DNA of 28,028 bases from CALJUZ01 sp003387805 (GCA_937975235.1 CALJUZ010000063.1:1-28028); one strand, 5' to 3'; numbered from the stretch's first letter, positions 6,087 to 14,827 are shown. The notes: generated from the sequence alone by a model not told the origin. Numbers and translations: made by a program.

Positions 6087-7079
6087 ATGTCACGGGTCAA
6101 CGAACACACGGCGCCGGCGGGGCCGGCGGATGTGGCGCTGCTGGGAGGCCGCTGGCGGGCGGACAACGTGCTGCAGGTCATCGGCGGCACGCCGCTGGTG
6201 CGCATCGGGCGGCCGGAAGGCGGCGGCGCGGAAGTATGGGCGAAGATGGAAGGGCTGAACCCGGCGGGCAGCGTCAAAGATCGCATCGCCAAGGCGATGA
6301 TCGACGCGGCCGAGCGGGACGGGAAGCTGAAGCCGGGCGGCGTCATCGTGGAGCCGACCAGCGGCAACACCGGCATCGGGCTGGCGATGGTCGCGGCGGC
6401 CCGCGGCTACCGGCTCATCCTGACCATGCCCGACACGATGAGCATGGAGCGGCGCAATCTGCTGCGCACGTTCGGCGCCGAGCTGGTGTTGACCCCGGGC
6501 GCCAAAGGCATGCGGGGCGCCGTGGAAGAGGCGGAAGCCATCGTGGCGCGCACGCCCGGCGCCTTCATGCCGCAGCAGTTTGAAAACCCGGCCAACCCGG
6601 AGATTCACCGGCGCACGACGGCCCGGGAAATCCTGGACCAGACGGGCGGGCGCATCGACGCGTTCGTGGCCGGCGTGGGCACCGGCGGCACCATCACCGG
6701 CGTGGGCGAAGTGCTGAAGCAGGAGCTGGGCAACGTCAAGGTGTACGCCGTGGAGCCCGCCGCGTCGCCGATTTTGTCGGGCGGACAGCCGGGCCCCCAT
6801 CGCATCCAGGGCATCGGCGCCAACTTCATTCCGAAGGTGCTCAACCGCGACATTTTGGACGGCGTCATCACCGTTGCCGACGACGACGCCTGGGCCACCA
6901 TGGCCCGCCTCAGCAAAGAGCTGGGCCTGCTGGTCGGCACCTCGTCCGGCGCGGCGGTGTGGGCGGCCTTCCAGGTGGCGGCCAAGATGGACGAAAGCCA
7001 GCGGGTCGTCACGGTCATGCCGGACACCGGCGAGCGGTACTTGAGCATGACGGTGGGCGCGCGGGCCAACGAGATCTAA
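6087..7079 (+). CDS. cysK: Cysteine synthase (O-acetylserine sulfhydrylase)
   Basis: This 330-residue PLP enzyme forms cysteine from O-acetylserine and sulfide (or a carrier-bound sulfur). The PLP lysine is K64 in NPAGSVKDR. EPTSGNTGIGLA binds the substrate carboxylate, GVGTGGTITG binds the PLP phosphate, and GTSSGAA is the serine motif contacting the pyridine nitrogen. These fix the family as CysK/CysM. ATG 6087 was chosen; a strong AGGAGGGGG stretch lies at 6068-6076, rather far (13 bases) upstream. The N-terminus is about 30 residues longer than usual before the first conserved block DNVLQVIGGTPLVRI. A terminator follows at 7193-7224, so the sulfur block ends here. Confidence 0.96.
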   Translation: MSRVNEHTAPAGPADVALLGGRWRADNVLQVIGGTPLVRIGRPEGGGAEVWAKMEGLNPAGSVKDRIAKAMIDAAERDGKLKPGGVIVEPTSGNTGIGLAMVAAARGYRLILTMPDTMSMERRNLLRTFGAELVLTPGAKGMRGAVEEAEAIVARTPGAFMPQQFENPANPEIHRRTTAREILDQTGGRIDAFVAGVGTGGTITGVGEVLKQELGNVKVYAVEPAASPILSGGQPGPHRIQGIGANFIPKVLNRDILDGVITVADDDAWATMARLSKELGLLVGTSSGAAVWAAFQVAAKMDESQRVVTVMPDTGERYLSMTVGARANEI

Positions 7080-7192
7080 GCCCGGCCGCCGGGCCCGTTC
7101 GCGGGCGCCTGCACGGGCTCCGTCGGGCACCAGGCCGCGAGCCGGAAACAAGCCGCGGCCGGCCATCGGCAGACGACCGCCAGCCGCGGACG

Positions 7193-7224
7193 GCGAAAGG
7201 CAGCTCGCCTGAGCTGCCTTTCGC
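7193..7224. terminator. Strong hairpin terminator after cysK
   Basis: A perfect 14-bp stem (GCGAAAGGCAGCTC and its complement) with a 4-base GCCT loop. The arms contain AAA and TTT near the base, a common layout of terminators that can act in both directions. It separates cysK from maf. Confidence 0.85.
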
Positions 7225-7270
7225 GCGCCAAGTTCAGCCATTTCGCGGTACGAGAAGGCGCCGTTCCTTG

Positions 7271-7279
7271 TGCTATAAT
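7271..7279 (+). promoter_or_regulatory. Extended -10 promoter of maf
   Basis: TGCTATAAT is a perfect extended -10 element. No good -35 hexamer is seen 16-18 bp upstream. The -10 ends only 6 bases before the maf ATG, so transcription should start at or next to the start codon. Confidence 0.75.
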
Positions 7280-7285
7280 CGAGCC

Positions 7286-7873
7286 ATGATTGGACAAGCG
7301 AAGCGCATCGTGCTGGCCTCGGCGTCGCCCCGCCGGCGGCGGCTCCTGGCCGACCTGGGCGTCGAGTACGAGCTTCTGGTGCCCGACGTCGACGAAAACG
7401 GCGTCAGCGCCGCAACGCCTCGTGAGCTGGCCGAAGCCCGGGCTCTCCTGAAAGCGGAAGCGGCCGCCGCGGCCATTGAAGAAGGCATCGCCATCGGCGC
7501 GGACACCATCGTCGTGTGCGACGGCCGGGTTCTGGGCAAGCCCAAAGACGAAGACGACGCCGTCCGCCTGTTGGAGACGCTGTCCGGGCGGACGCACGTG
7601 GTCATCACCGGCGTGGGCCTGTGCGAAGCCGGTACCGGGCGCCGCCTCGTGGACTCGGCGGAGACGCGGGTGACGTTCCGGCGGCTGGCGCGCGACGAGA
7701 TCGAGCGGTACGTGGCCACCGGCGAGCCCATGGACAAAGCCGGCGCGTACGGCATCCAGAGCAAGGGCGCGCTGCTGGTGGAGGGCATCGTCGGCGACTA
7801 TTTCAACGTCGTGGGCCTGCCGCTGGTGCTGCTGGACCGGATGCTGCGGGAGTTCGGCGTGCGCCTGCTTTAA
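7286..7873 (+). CDS. maf: Maf family nucleotide pyrophosphatase (septum-formation inhibitor homologue)
   Basis: This 195-residue protein has the Maf signature LASASPRRRRLL at its N-terminus, the conserved GADTIVVCDGRVLGKP block with the metal-binding Asp, and KAGAYGIQSKGA near the C-terminus. Maf proteins hydrolyse dTTP, UTP or modified nucleotides to monophosphates. In Bacillus, overexpression blocks septation. The ATG at 7286 fits the family N-terminus but has no ribosome binding site, and a perfect -10 lies 6 bases upstream, so the mRNA is probably leaderless. The gene opens the maf-radC-mreBCD cluster, which is conserved in Bacillota. Confidence 0.96.
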   Translation: MIGQAKRIVLASASPRRRRLLADLGVEYELLVPDVDENGVSAATPRELAEARALLKAEAAAAAIEEGIAIGADTIVVCDGRVLGKPKDEDDAVRLLETLSGRTHVVITGVGLCEAGTGRRLVDSAETRVTFRRLARDEIERYVATGEPMDKAGAYGIQSKGALLVEGIVGDYFNVVGLPLVLLDRMLREFGVRLL

Positions 7874-7963
7874 GGCCGGCCGCGCCGATCCCCCCCGGCC
7901 GCACGGTGCGTCCCGCCGAAAGCGAACACGATGGCCGGCCGGGCCGGCAGGGAGGTGCCGTCG

Positions 7964-8701
7964 GTGTCCACGGTGACGAAGTACGCCGCCGCAGGCTCCG
8001 TCGCGGAGGCCGATCCCGTCGTCATTCGCGAGCTGCCGGCGCACGAGCGGCCGCGCGAGCGGCTGCTCAACGAAGGCGCGCAGGCGCTGAGCAACCGAGA
8101 GCTGCTGGCCATTTTGCTGGGCAGCGGCGCGCAGGGGAAGTCCGCGCTCACCCTGGCGGATCATTTGTTGAGAAAAGCGGAGTCCTTGCGAGGATTGGCC
8201 CGCATGGATGTCGAAGAGCTTCGGGAAATAAAGGGCATCGGCTTGGCCAAGGCGGCGCAAATCAAAGCGGCGGTGGAGCTGGCACGCAGGATCGCCCTGG
8301 AACCGGGCTATCTTCGCACCGCCATCCGGCATCCGGGCGACGTGGCGAAGCTGTTGATGGACGACCTTCGCAACCTGGACCACGAGCAGTTCAAACTGCT
8401 CATGCTGGACACGAAGCATCGCGTCATCAAGATTGAAACCCTTTCGGTCGGCGACTTGAGCGGTACGCTCGTGCATCCCCGGGAGTTGTTCAAGGCGGTC
8501 ATCAAGCGCAGCAGCGCCGCGGTCATCCTCGTGCACAACCACCCCAGCGGTGACCCGGAACCGAGCGCGGACGATATCGAGCTGACCCGGCGCCTGGCGG
8601 CAGGTGGGAAACTGCTCGGCATCGAAGTGCTCGACCACATTATAATTGGCGACAATACCTACGTGAGCTTGAAACAACGCGGGCTTTTAAACGGATTTTG
8701 A
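7964..8701 (+). CDS. radC: RadC family JAMM-domain protein
   Basis: This 245-residue protein has an N-terminal helix-hairpin-helix region (IKGIGLAKAAQI) and a C-terminal JAMM metal site, HNHPSGDPEPSADD, starting at H191. The biochemical role of RadC is unsettled despite its historical link to DNA repair. GTG 7964 was chosen over ATG 7931 because GGAGG at 7951-7955 sits 8 bases upstream of it. It lies 90 bases after maf and precedes mreB, as in Bacillus. It is the second JAMM-fold protein in the window, unrelated in role to the one at 5323. Confidence 0.95.
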   Translation: MSTVTKYAAAGSVAEADPVVIRELPAHERPRERLLNEGAQALSNRELLAILLGSGAQGKSALTLADHLLRKAESLRGLARMDVEELREIKGIGLAKAAQIKAAVELARRIALEPGYLRTAIRHPGDVAKLLMDDLRNLDHEQFKLLMLDTKHRVIKIETLSVGDLSGTLVHPRELFKAVIKRSSAAVILVHNHPSGDPEPSADDIELTRRLAAGGKLLGIEVLDHIIIGDNTYVSLKQRGLLNGF

Positions 8702-8756
8702 GCGCCGGTTCGTCAACGGATTGTTTGCGCGGCCCGTGAAAGGGGACACACACGCT

Positions 8757-9785
8757 ATGTTCGGCACCTTCGGGCGCGACATGGGCATCGACCTTGGCAC
8801 CGCCAACACGCTGGTCTACGTCAAGGGCAAAGGCGTGGTCGTGCAGGAACCGTCGGTGGTGGCCATCGACAAAGAAACGAATCAAGTGCTGGCCGTCGGC
8901 GAAGAGGCGAAGCGTATGGTGGGCCGCACGCCCGGGAGCATCGTGGCCATCCGGCCCATGGAAGGCGGCGTCATCGCGGACTTCGACATCACCGAGCGCA
9001 TGCTGCGGCACTTCATCTCCCGGGCGCACCGGGGCATCGGGCTGATCCGGCCCCGTGTGGTCGTGGCGGTGCCTTCCGGCGTGACCGAAGTGGAAAAGCG
9101 GGCCGTCATCGACGCGGCGCTGTCGGCCGGCGCGCGGGACGCCCGGCTCATCGAAGAGCCCATGGCCGCGGCCATCGGCTGCGGCCTGCCGGTGCAGGAG
9201 CCCACGGGCAACATGATCGTGGACATCGGCGGCGGCACGACGGAAGTGGCCGTCATTTCGCTGGGCGGCATCGTGACCCACCGTTCGGTGCGGGTCGGCG
9301 GCGATCAGTTCGACGAAGCCATCGTGCAGCACGTGCGCCGCACGTACAACCTGCTGATCGGCGAGCGCACCGCGGAGGAAATCAAGCAGACCATCGGCTC
9401 GGTGTATCCGGTGGAAGGGCCGGAGACGATGGAGGTGCGCGGCCGCGACTTGGTCACCGGCCTGCCGAAGACGGTGACGTTGAGCGCGGAAGAGGTGCGG
9501 GAGGCCATGGCCGAGCCCACCGGCGCCATCGTGGACGCGGTGCGTATGACGCTGGAGCGGACGCCGCCCGAGCTGGCCGCGGACGTGATGGACAAAGGCA
9601 TCATGCTGGCCGGCGGCGGCAGCCTTATGCGCGGGCTGGACCGTTTGCTCATGGAGGAGACGGGCATGCCGGTTCATATCGCGGAAGATCCGCTGACGGC
9701 CGTGGTGCGGGGCACCGGCACCACCCTGGAACATTACGACCTGCTGCGCCGCGTCGCGATCACGTCGCGCAAAGCCAGCGGCTGA
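8757..9785 (+). CDS. mreB: Rod shape-determining actin homologue MreB
   Basis: This 342-residue protein is a bacterial actin that forms membrane-associated filaments and guides lateral wall synthesis. The phosphate-1 motif MGIDLGTANTLVYVKG, the phosphate-2 motif VDIGGGTTEVAVI and the adenosine motif MLAGGGSLMRGLD are all intact. ATG 8757 was chosen with AGGGGA at 8741-8746 about 10 bases upstream; an earlier in-frame TTG at 8721 is less likely. It is the first gene of an mreB-mreC-mreD-mrdA run and was probably transcribed with maf and radC. No convincing promoter was seen directly upstream. Confidence 0.98.
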   Translation: MFGTFGRDMGIDLGTANTLVYVKGKGVVVQEPSVVAIDKETNQVLAVGEEAKRMVGRTPGSIVAIRPMEGGVIADFDITERMLRHFISRAHRGIGLIRPRVVVAVPSGVTEVEKRAVIDAALSAGARDARLIEEPMAAAIGCGLPVQEPTGNMIVDIGGGTTEVAVISLGGIVTHRSVRVGGDQFDEAIVQHVRRTYNLLIGERTAEEIKQTIGSVYPVEGPETMEVRGRDLVTGLPKTVTLSAEEVREAMAEPTGAIVDAVRMTLERTPPELAADVMDKGIMLAGGGSLMRGLDRLLMEETGMPVHIAEDPLTAVVRGTGTTLEHYDLLRRVAITSRKASG

Positions 9786-9803
9786 CCGAAAGGATTGGTC
9801 GGG

Positions 9804-10673
9804 GTGCGAGCGCGAGGCCGGGCCGTCGCGGCTGTGGCGGGGCTCCTAGTCCTCGTCCTCGTTGCCATTATTTTCTTGACATCCAGACCCCGAGAAGGCG
9901 TCAGCCGCCTGGAGGCCGCCTTTCGGGACGGCCTGACGCCCCTTTTTATGACCGCCAGCCGCGTGACCCAGTCCGTGGCGGGTCTGTGGGACGGCGCGGT
10001 GGCTCTCTTCAACGCGCACGACGAAAACCGCCGGCTGCGGGAAGAAGTGGACGCGCTCCGGCGGGAAGTGGCGCGGCTGGAGGAGCTGGCGCGGCAGAAC
10101 GAGGCGCTGCGCGCCGCCCTGGATCTGCCCCCGGAAGCGCCCCGGCCCGTCATCTTCGCGGAAGTCATCGCCCGGCCCCTGAACAACTGGTGGGGCGTTC
10201 TGACCATCAACAAGGGACGGCGGCACGGCGTCGAGCCGCACATGGGCGTGGTGGCGGCCCACGGCGCCGTGGGCCACATCCGCAGCGCCAGCGCGTTTAG
10301 CTCGGAAGTGATTTTGCTTAGTGACCCGCGCAGCGCCGTGGGCGCCATCGTGCAGCGCACCGGCGAGCCGGTGCTGGTGGAGGGGCTGGGGTATCCCGGC
10401 ACGCGCCTGCGCCTGCGCCCGCTGACGGCCGAGGCGGACATTGTTGAAGGCGACGTCATCGTCACCTCGGGCATGAGCTCCATCTTCCCGAAAGGCGTCC
10501 CCGTGGGCGTGGTGGAGGAAGTGGCCGTGGGCCCTTTTGGCTTGTCGGTAGACGTGACGGTGCGCCCGTACGTCGATTTCGGCACGCTGGAAGTGGTCGC
10601 GGTGCTGGGGGCGCCCGGGGACGGCCGGGCCGCGTCCGCCGCGCCGGGCGCCGCGGACGGTGACGGGCCGTGA
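9804..10673 (+). CDS. mreC: Rod shape-determining protein MreC
   Basis: This 289-residue protein has one N-terminal membrane span (VAAVAGLLVLVLVAIIFLTS). A coiled coil follows at about residues 70-105 (ENRRLREEVDALRREVARLE), then the beta-rich periplasm-type domain with NNWWGVLTINKG and GDVIVTSGMSSIFPKG. MreC links MreB/MreD to PBP2 and activates the elongasome. GTG 9804 was preferred over TTG 9795 because AAAGGA at 9789-9794 is 9 bases upstream. The last residues are Ala/Gly-rich and the gene overlaps mreD by 4 bases. Confidence 0.96.
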   Translation: MRARGRAVAAVAGLLVLVLVAIIFLTSRPREGVSRLEAAFRDGLTPLFMTASRVTQSVAGLWDGAVALFNAHDENRRLREEVDALRREVARLEELARQNEALRAALDLPPEAPRPVIFAEVIARPLNNWWGVLTINKGRRHGVEPHMGVVAAHGAVGHIRSASAFSSEVILLSDPRSAVGAIVQRTGEPVLVEGLGYPGTRLRLRPLTAEADIVEGDVIVTSGMSSIFPKGVPVGVVEEVAVGPFGLSVDVTVRPYVDFGTLEVVAVLGAPGDGRAASAAPGAADGDGP

Positions 10674-11215
10674 GGCTGGTTTGGAAGCCCCGGGAACCTC
10701 GCGCCGCGGAGGCCGCCCGATGGATGGGCGGCGGCCTGGTAGTGCTGGTGCTGATTGCGCTGCAGATGGGCGCCTTCGGCCGGCTGCGGCTGTTGGGCGT
10801 GTATCCCGAGGTGCTGGTGGTCGTCGCGTGCTGTGTCGGTTTGCACCGCGGTCCCGTCGCGGGCGCGGTGTTCGGTTTCATTCTCGGCTTCTTGATGGAC
10901 GTGCCCGGCGGCCACCTGGTGGGGCTGTCCGGGCTGGGCTACGCGGCAGCGGGCCTCTTCGCGGGACTGCTGGGCTTGCGGGCTTTCCCCGAGCGCTGGT
11001 CCGTGACGGCCTCCGCGGTGGCCTTGGGCACCGTGGCTTCCCAGGCGGTGTACGCGGCGGGCGCGTCGGCCTTCGGCTTTTCCCTGCCCTTTTGGGAGGC
11101 GGGGCCCCGCATCATCGGGGCGCTGCTGGTCTATCACCTCCTCTTGACGCCGCTGGTGTATCCGCTGACGCGGCAGCTCGCGGACTGGCTCATGCCCAGG
11201 GGGCTGGAGGCGTGA
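10670..11215 (+). CDS. mreD: Rod shape-determining membrane protein MreD
   Basis: This 181-residue protein is very hydrophobic, with about five predicted membrane spans. Typical MreD landmarks are an N-terminal span, then LLGVYPEVLVVVACCVGL and GFILGFLMDVPGGHLVGLSG, the short motif with the conserved Gly/Asp. It starts with GTG in a GTGA overlap with the mreC stop, indicating translational coupling. MreD is a membrane member of the elongasome. Identity rests on the mreC-mreD-mrdA order as much as on the weakly conserved sequence. Confidence 0.93.
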   Translation: MRLVWKPREPRAAEAARWMGGGLVVLVLIALQMGAFGRLRLLGVYPEVLVVVACCVGLHRGPVAGAVFGFILGFLMDVPGGHLVGLSGLGYAAAGLFAGLLGLRAFPERWSVTASAVALGTVASQAVYAAGASAFGFSLPFWEAGPRIIGALLVYHLLLTPLVYPLTRQLADWLMPRGLEA

Positions 11216-11227
11216 CCGTGGCCGGGT

Positions 11228-11254
11228 CCGGGCGGGCCGGGCGGGCCGGGCGCG
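11228..11254. repeat. 9-bp tandem repeat, three units (CCGGGCGGG)
   Basis: CCGGGCGGG occurs at 11228-11236 and 11237-11245, followed by CCGGGCGCG at 11246-11254, in the short mreD-mrdA spacer just upstream of the GGAGG site of mrdA. It is short and may be chance in GC-rich DNA. Confidence 0.45.
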
Positions 11255-11275
11255 CGGGGCCAAGGAGGGTGCGCG

Positions 11276-13120
11276 GTGGCTGAACCTGAGCTGAAAAGAC
11301 GCACGGCGGCCATCGGCATCGTGGTGCTGCTGGTGATCCTCGGGCTGTTGGGCCGCATGTGGCAGCTGCAAATCGTCCACGGCGAGGAGTACGCCGCCTT
11401 GGCCGACGGCAACCGGCTGCGGCGGCTGGCCACCACCGCGCCCCGGGGCAAAATCTACGACCGCATCGGCCGGGTGGTGGCCGACAACCGGCTGGTGTTC
11501 ACCGTGTCCGTCGTGCCCGGCGGCCTCACGGAGGAACGGGACCTGGTGGTGGAGCGCCTGGGCGCCATCCTCGGCATGGCGCCCGAGGAAATCGAGGAGG
11601 CGCTGGAGGGCGGCCGCCGGGCGTACCCGTACGAGCCCATCCGGGTGTTCCGGGACGTGCCGCCGGAAGTGGCGGTGGCCATCGAGGAAAACCGGATGGA
11701 TCTGCCGGGCGTCATCCTGGAGCAGGAGCCGGTGCGCCGCTACACCGCCGGCCAGGCCATGTCCCACGTGCTGGGGTATCTGCTGTCGGCGTCCCCCGAA
11801 GATCTGCGCATGTATTCGGGCTACCGGCCCGACGATCTGGTGGGCAAGGCGGGCATCGAGCGGGCATACGAGGAGTACTTGCGGGGGCAGCACGGCTTTC
11901 AGCAGGTGGAGGTCAACGCGCTGAGCCGGGCCATCCGCCAGCTGGGCTCGGTGCCGCCCGTGCCCGGCCATGACTTGGTGCTGACGGTGGACGCGGCGCT
12001 GCAGCAGGCCGTCATGGACATCATCACCCGGCGCCTGGAGGAGCTGGCTGCGGATCCGGACCGCACGCGGCCGCCGGGCGGCGCCGCGGTGGTGGTGCTG
12101 GACGTGCGCACCGGGGCGGTCCTGGCCCTGGTCAGCGTGCCCACCTACGACAACGACCGCCTGCTTTCGGAGGAGCTGACAGAGTACTGGCGGCAGCTGC
12201 AGGAGGACCGCCTGTCGCCCATGTTCAACCGGGCGCTGCAAGGCAACTACCCGCCGGGCTCGTCCTTCAAGCCCGCGACGCTGCTGGCCGCCCTGGGCCG
12301 CGGCGTGACCACGCCGACGGAGGTGTACAACGCCACCGGCACGGTGGAGGTGGGCGGCACCGTCTTCCGCGACTGGACCGTCACCCAGGGGCTGCCGCCC
12401 GCGGGGCCGGTGGACGCGGTGGCGGCCATGGAACGCTCGGTCAACGACTATTTCTACACCATGGGCATGCGGGCGGGCATTCAGGCCATCGCCGACACCG
12501 CCCGGGCGCTGGGCCTGGGCGCTTCCAGCGGGCTGGACATCCGGCCCGCGGATTCGCCCGGCGTCGTGCCGGATCCGGCCTGGAAACGCAGCGAGATGCT
12601 GGAAATCTGGTTCCCGGGCGACACGGTCAACGTCTCCATCGGCCAGGGCTACCTGCAGGTGACGCCTTTGCAGATGGCCCTCATGTACATGGGCATCGCC
12701 AACCGCGGCGTCGTGTACCAGCCGTACCTGATCCAGTCGATCATCGCGCCCACGGGCGAAATCGTGCACGAACGGGAGCCGGTGGTGCTGAGCCGCCTGG
12801 AGGCGCCCGCGTCCCACTGGGACGTGCTCCACGCGGGCCTGCGGGCGGTGGTGGCCGGATCCCGGGGCACGGCCCGCAACGCGTTCCGCGACTTTCCCGT
12901 TGAAGTCGCGGGCAAGACCGGCTCGGCCCAGGTGCCCGGCGGCGGCGAGACCCACGCGTGGTTCGCGGCCTTCGCGCCCGTGGACGACCCCGAAGTGGCC
13001 GTCGCGGTGCTCATCGAGCACGGCGGCGGCGGCGGGGCCGCGGCGGCGCCGGCGGCGTGCCGGGTGCTGGCGGCGTACTTCGGCCTGCCCTGGTACGGCG
13101 AAGAATCCGTCTGTCCGTAA
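11276..13120 (+). CDS. mrdA: Penicillin-binding protein 2 (elongasome transpeptidase)
   Basis: This 614-residue class B PBP has an N-terminal membrane span, a dimerisation/pedestal domain (about residues 45-220) and a C-terminal transpeptidase. The active site is complete: S329-x-x-K332 in GSSFKP, S388-V-N390 and K547-T-G549. It crosslinks peptidoglycan during side-wall growth with the RodA glycosyltransferase encoded downstream. GTG 11276 has a perfect GGAGG 7 bases upstream (11264-11268). The Gly/Ala-rich tract HGGGGGAAAAPAACR near the C-terminus is a local expansion. Position next to mreBCD favours PBP2 over FtsI or a sporulation paralogue such as SpoVD. Confidence 0.96.
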   Translation: MAEPELKRRTAAIGIVVLLVILGLLGRMWQLQIVHGEEYAALADGNRLRRLATTAPRGKIYDRIGRVVADNRLVFTVSVVPGGLTEERDLVVERLGAILGMAPEEIEEALEGGRRAYPYEPIRVFRDVPPEVAVAIEENRMDLPGVILEQEPVRRYTAGQAMSHVLGYLLSASPEDLRMYSGYRPDDLVGKAGIERAYEEYLRGQHGFQQVEVNALSRAIRQLGSVPPVPGHDLVLTVDAALQQAVMDIITRRLEELAADPDRTRPPGGAAVVVLDVRTGAVLALVSVPTYDNDRLLSEELTEYWRQLQEDRLSPMFNRALQGNYPPGSSFKPATLLAALGRGVTTPTEVYNATGTVEVGGTVFRDWTVTQGLPPAGPVDAVAAMERSVNDYFYTMGMRAGIQAIADTARALGLGASSGLDIRPADSPGVVPDPAWKRSEMLEIWFPGDTVNVSIGQGYLQVTPLQMALMYMGIANRGVVYQPYLIQSIIAPTGEIVHEREPVVLSRLEAPASHWDVLHAGLRAVVAGSRGTARNAFRDFPVEVAGKTGSAQVPGGGETHAWFAAFAPVDDPEVAVAVLIEHGGGGGAAAAPAACRVLAAYFGLPWYGEESVCP

Positions 13121-13269
13121 ACTTTCCCGCCGTGGAGCAGGGATGCGGGAGACGTGTATAGAAACCTGCTGGCAAACCGTGCCGGCCGTGGGCCGGGCGC
13201 GCCTGGCGGGCGCCGAAGCCCCGGCGCGGGCGTGGCGGCGGCACGGGGACGGTTGAGTGGAGGACGGCC

Positions 13270-13965
13270 ATGCAAGGCAGAGAAGCCGTCGTGTTCCGCG
13301 GCGACAGAGGCGGCGTTTCGGTGCTGGTCAACCGCGACGCGCCCTTGGGCGTCGTGGTGGAGGAACTGCGCCGCAAGCTCAGTTCCGCCGGCGACTTTTT
13401 CGCGGGCGCCAGCATCCGGCTGGACGCCGGCGACCGCCCGCTGGACGACGTGGAAAAGCGGGTGCTGCACGAGCTCATTCGTGCCCACGGCTTGACTTTG
13501 TTGGACGCGGACGCGCCTGCGGAGCCGCCTCGGCGGCCGGCGCCGGCGGAAGCCGCGTCCCGCCGCGCGCGGACGGAGAACGGCGTCTCCGCGGACGATG
13601 TCCTCCGGGCGGCGTCGCAGGATCTGCTGGAGGACGAGCGGTGTCTGCTGGCGCAGCGGACGCTGCGCTCGGGGCAGCGTTTGGAGTATGACGGATCCGT
13701 TGTGATTTTGGGGGACGTCAACCCCGGGGCGGTGGTCGTGTCCACGGGGCACGTGGTCGTTATGGGGGCGTTGCGGGGCGTGGTCCACGCGGGCGCGCGG
13801 GGCGACGTCCACGCCCGCGTCATCGCGCTGCGGCTGCAGCCGACGCAGCTGCGCATCGCGCAGTACATTTCCCGGCCCCCCGACGGGCACCAGCCCCATC
13901 CGACCGGGCCGGAAATGGCCCTGGTCGTGGACGAGCGCATTCAGATCGAACAGTACGTACCGTAA
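13270..13965 (+). CDS. minC: Septum site-determining protein MinC
   Basis: This 231-residue protein has an N-terminal domain of about 85 residues that would act on FtsZ, a charged linker rich in Pro/Ala/Arg, and the diagnostic C-terminal beta-helix. The latter includes LRSGQRLEYDGSVVILGDV, NPGAVVV, GALRGVVHAGARG and LQPTQLRIAQYI, which bind MinD and MinC. It inhibits FtsZ assembly away from midcell. ATG 13270 is preceded by GGAGG with 6-base spacing. It begins a minC-minD-minE set placed directly after mrdA. Confidence 0.96.
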   Translation: MQGREAVVFRGDRGGVSVLVNRDAPLGVVVEELRRKLSSAGDFFAGASIRLDAGDRPLDDVEKRVLHELIRAHGLTLLDADAPAEPPRRPAPAEAASRRARTENGVSADDVLRAASQDLLEDERCLLAQRTLRSGQRLEYDGSVVILGDVNPGAVVVSTGHVVVMGALRGVVHAGARGDVHARVIALRLQPTQLRIAQYISRPPDGHQPHPTGPEMALVVDERIQIEQYVP

Positions 13966-14001
13966 GCGCGGGCGGAAGGCTCGCGTGTGGGAGGTTCGGC
14001 C

Positions 14002-14811
14002 ATGGCGGGCAGAGTCATCGTAATCACCAGCGGCAAAGGCGGCGTAGGCAAGACCACGACGACGGCCAACCTGGGCGCGGGTCTGGCGCAGCTGGGCCGC
14101 AAAGTGTGCCTGGTGGACGCGGACATCGGTCTGCGCAACCTGGACGTGGTCATGGGGCTGGAAAACCGCATCGTGTACGACTTGGTGGAGGTCGTCGAAG
14201 GCCACGCGCGCCTGCGCAACGCGCTGGTGAAAGACAAGCGCCTGGAGACGCTTTATCTGCTGCCGGCCGCGCAGACGAGGGAAAAGGACGCGGTGTCGCC
14301 GGACAAGATGGCGGAGCTGGTCCGGCAGCTGGCCGAGGAATTCGACTACGTCCTGGTGGACTCGCCGGCGGGCATCGAGCACGGTTTCCGCAACGCCATC
14401 GCCGGCGCGGACGAGGCCATCATCGTGTGCACGCCCGAAGTGGCCGCGGTGCGGGACGCGGACCGCATCATCGGCTTGCTGGAGGCCAACGACCTGAGCA
14501 AACCGAAGCTCATCGTCAACCGCATTCGCCCGCGCATGGTGCGCAAAGGCGACATGATGGACATCGACGACATCATCGAGATTTTGGCGGTGGAGCTCCT
14601 GGGCGTCGTGCCCGACGACGAGGACATCATCGTGGCCACCAACAAGGGCGAGCCCATCGTGCTCAACGGCCGGGGTCGTCCGGCGCAGGCCTACCGCAAC
14701 ATCGTGCGGCGCATCGAAGGCGAGGAAGTCCCGTTCCTGTCGCTGGAGGAAGCCGGCTTCATGGACCGGGTGCGCAGCTTCATCGGAATCGGCCGGAACA
14801 AGAGCCACTAG
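14002..14811 (+). CDS. minD: Septum site-determining ATPase MinD
   Basis: This 269-residue ParA-type ATPase has the deviant Walker A SGKGGVGKTTTT at residues 10-21 and the switch regions VDADIGLRNLD and VLVDSPAGIE. It ends in an amphipathic membrane-targeting helix (MDRVRSFIGIG). In its ATP form it binds membrane and recruits MinC. ATG 14002 was chosen because GGGAGG (13989-13994) is 7 bases upstream; an earlier GTG at 13987 overlaps that site. It is followed 16 bases later by minE. Confidence 0.98.
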   Translation: MAGRVIVITSGKGGVGKTTTTANLGAGLAQLGRKVCLVDADIGLRNLDVVMGLENRIVYDLVEVVEGHARLRNALVKDKRLETLYLLPAAQTREKDAVSPDKMAELVRQLAEEFDYVLVDSPAGIEHGFRNAIAGADEAIIVCTPEVAAVRDADRIIGLLEANDLSKPKLIVNRIRPRMVRKGDMMDIDDIIEILAVELLGVVPDDEDIIVATNKGEPIVLNGRGRPAQAYRNIVRRIEGEEVPFLSLEEAGFMDRVRSFIGIGRNKSH

Positions 14812-14827
14812 GGCGGAGGGGACGCCG

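Noticed and set aside
8641..8646. TATAAT near the end of radC, a possible mreB promoter
   Set aside because: It has no -35 at a usable distance and no TG extension. The codons encode the conserved radC stretch HIIIGDN.
9876..9881. Perfect TTGACA early in mreC
   Set aside because: No -10-like hexamer lies 15-19 bp downstream in this GC-rich stretch; it falls in the membrane-span codons.
13143..13256. 37-codon frame between mrdA and minC
   Set aside because: The product is Arg/Ala/Trp-rich without recognisable features, the binding site is poor, and such frames are common by chance in GC-rich DNA.
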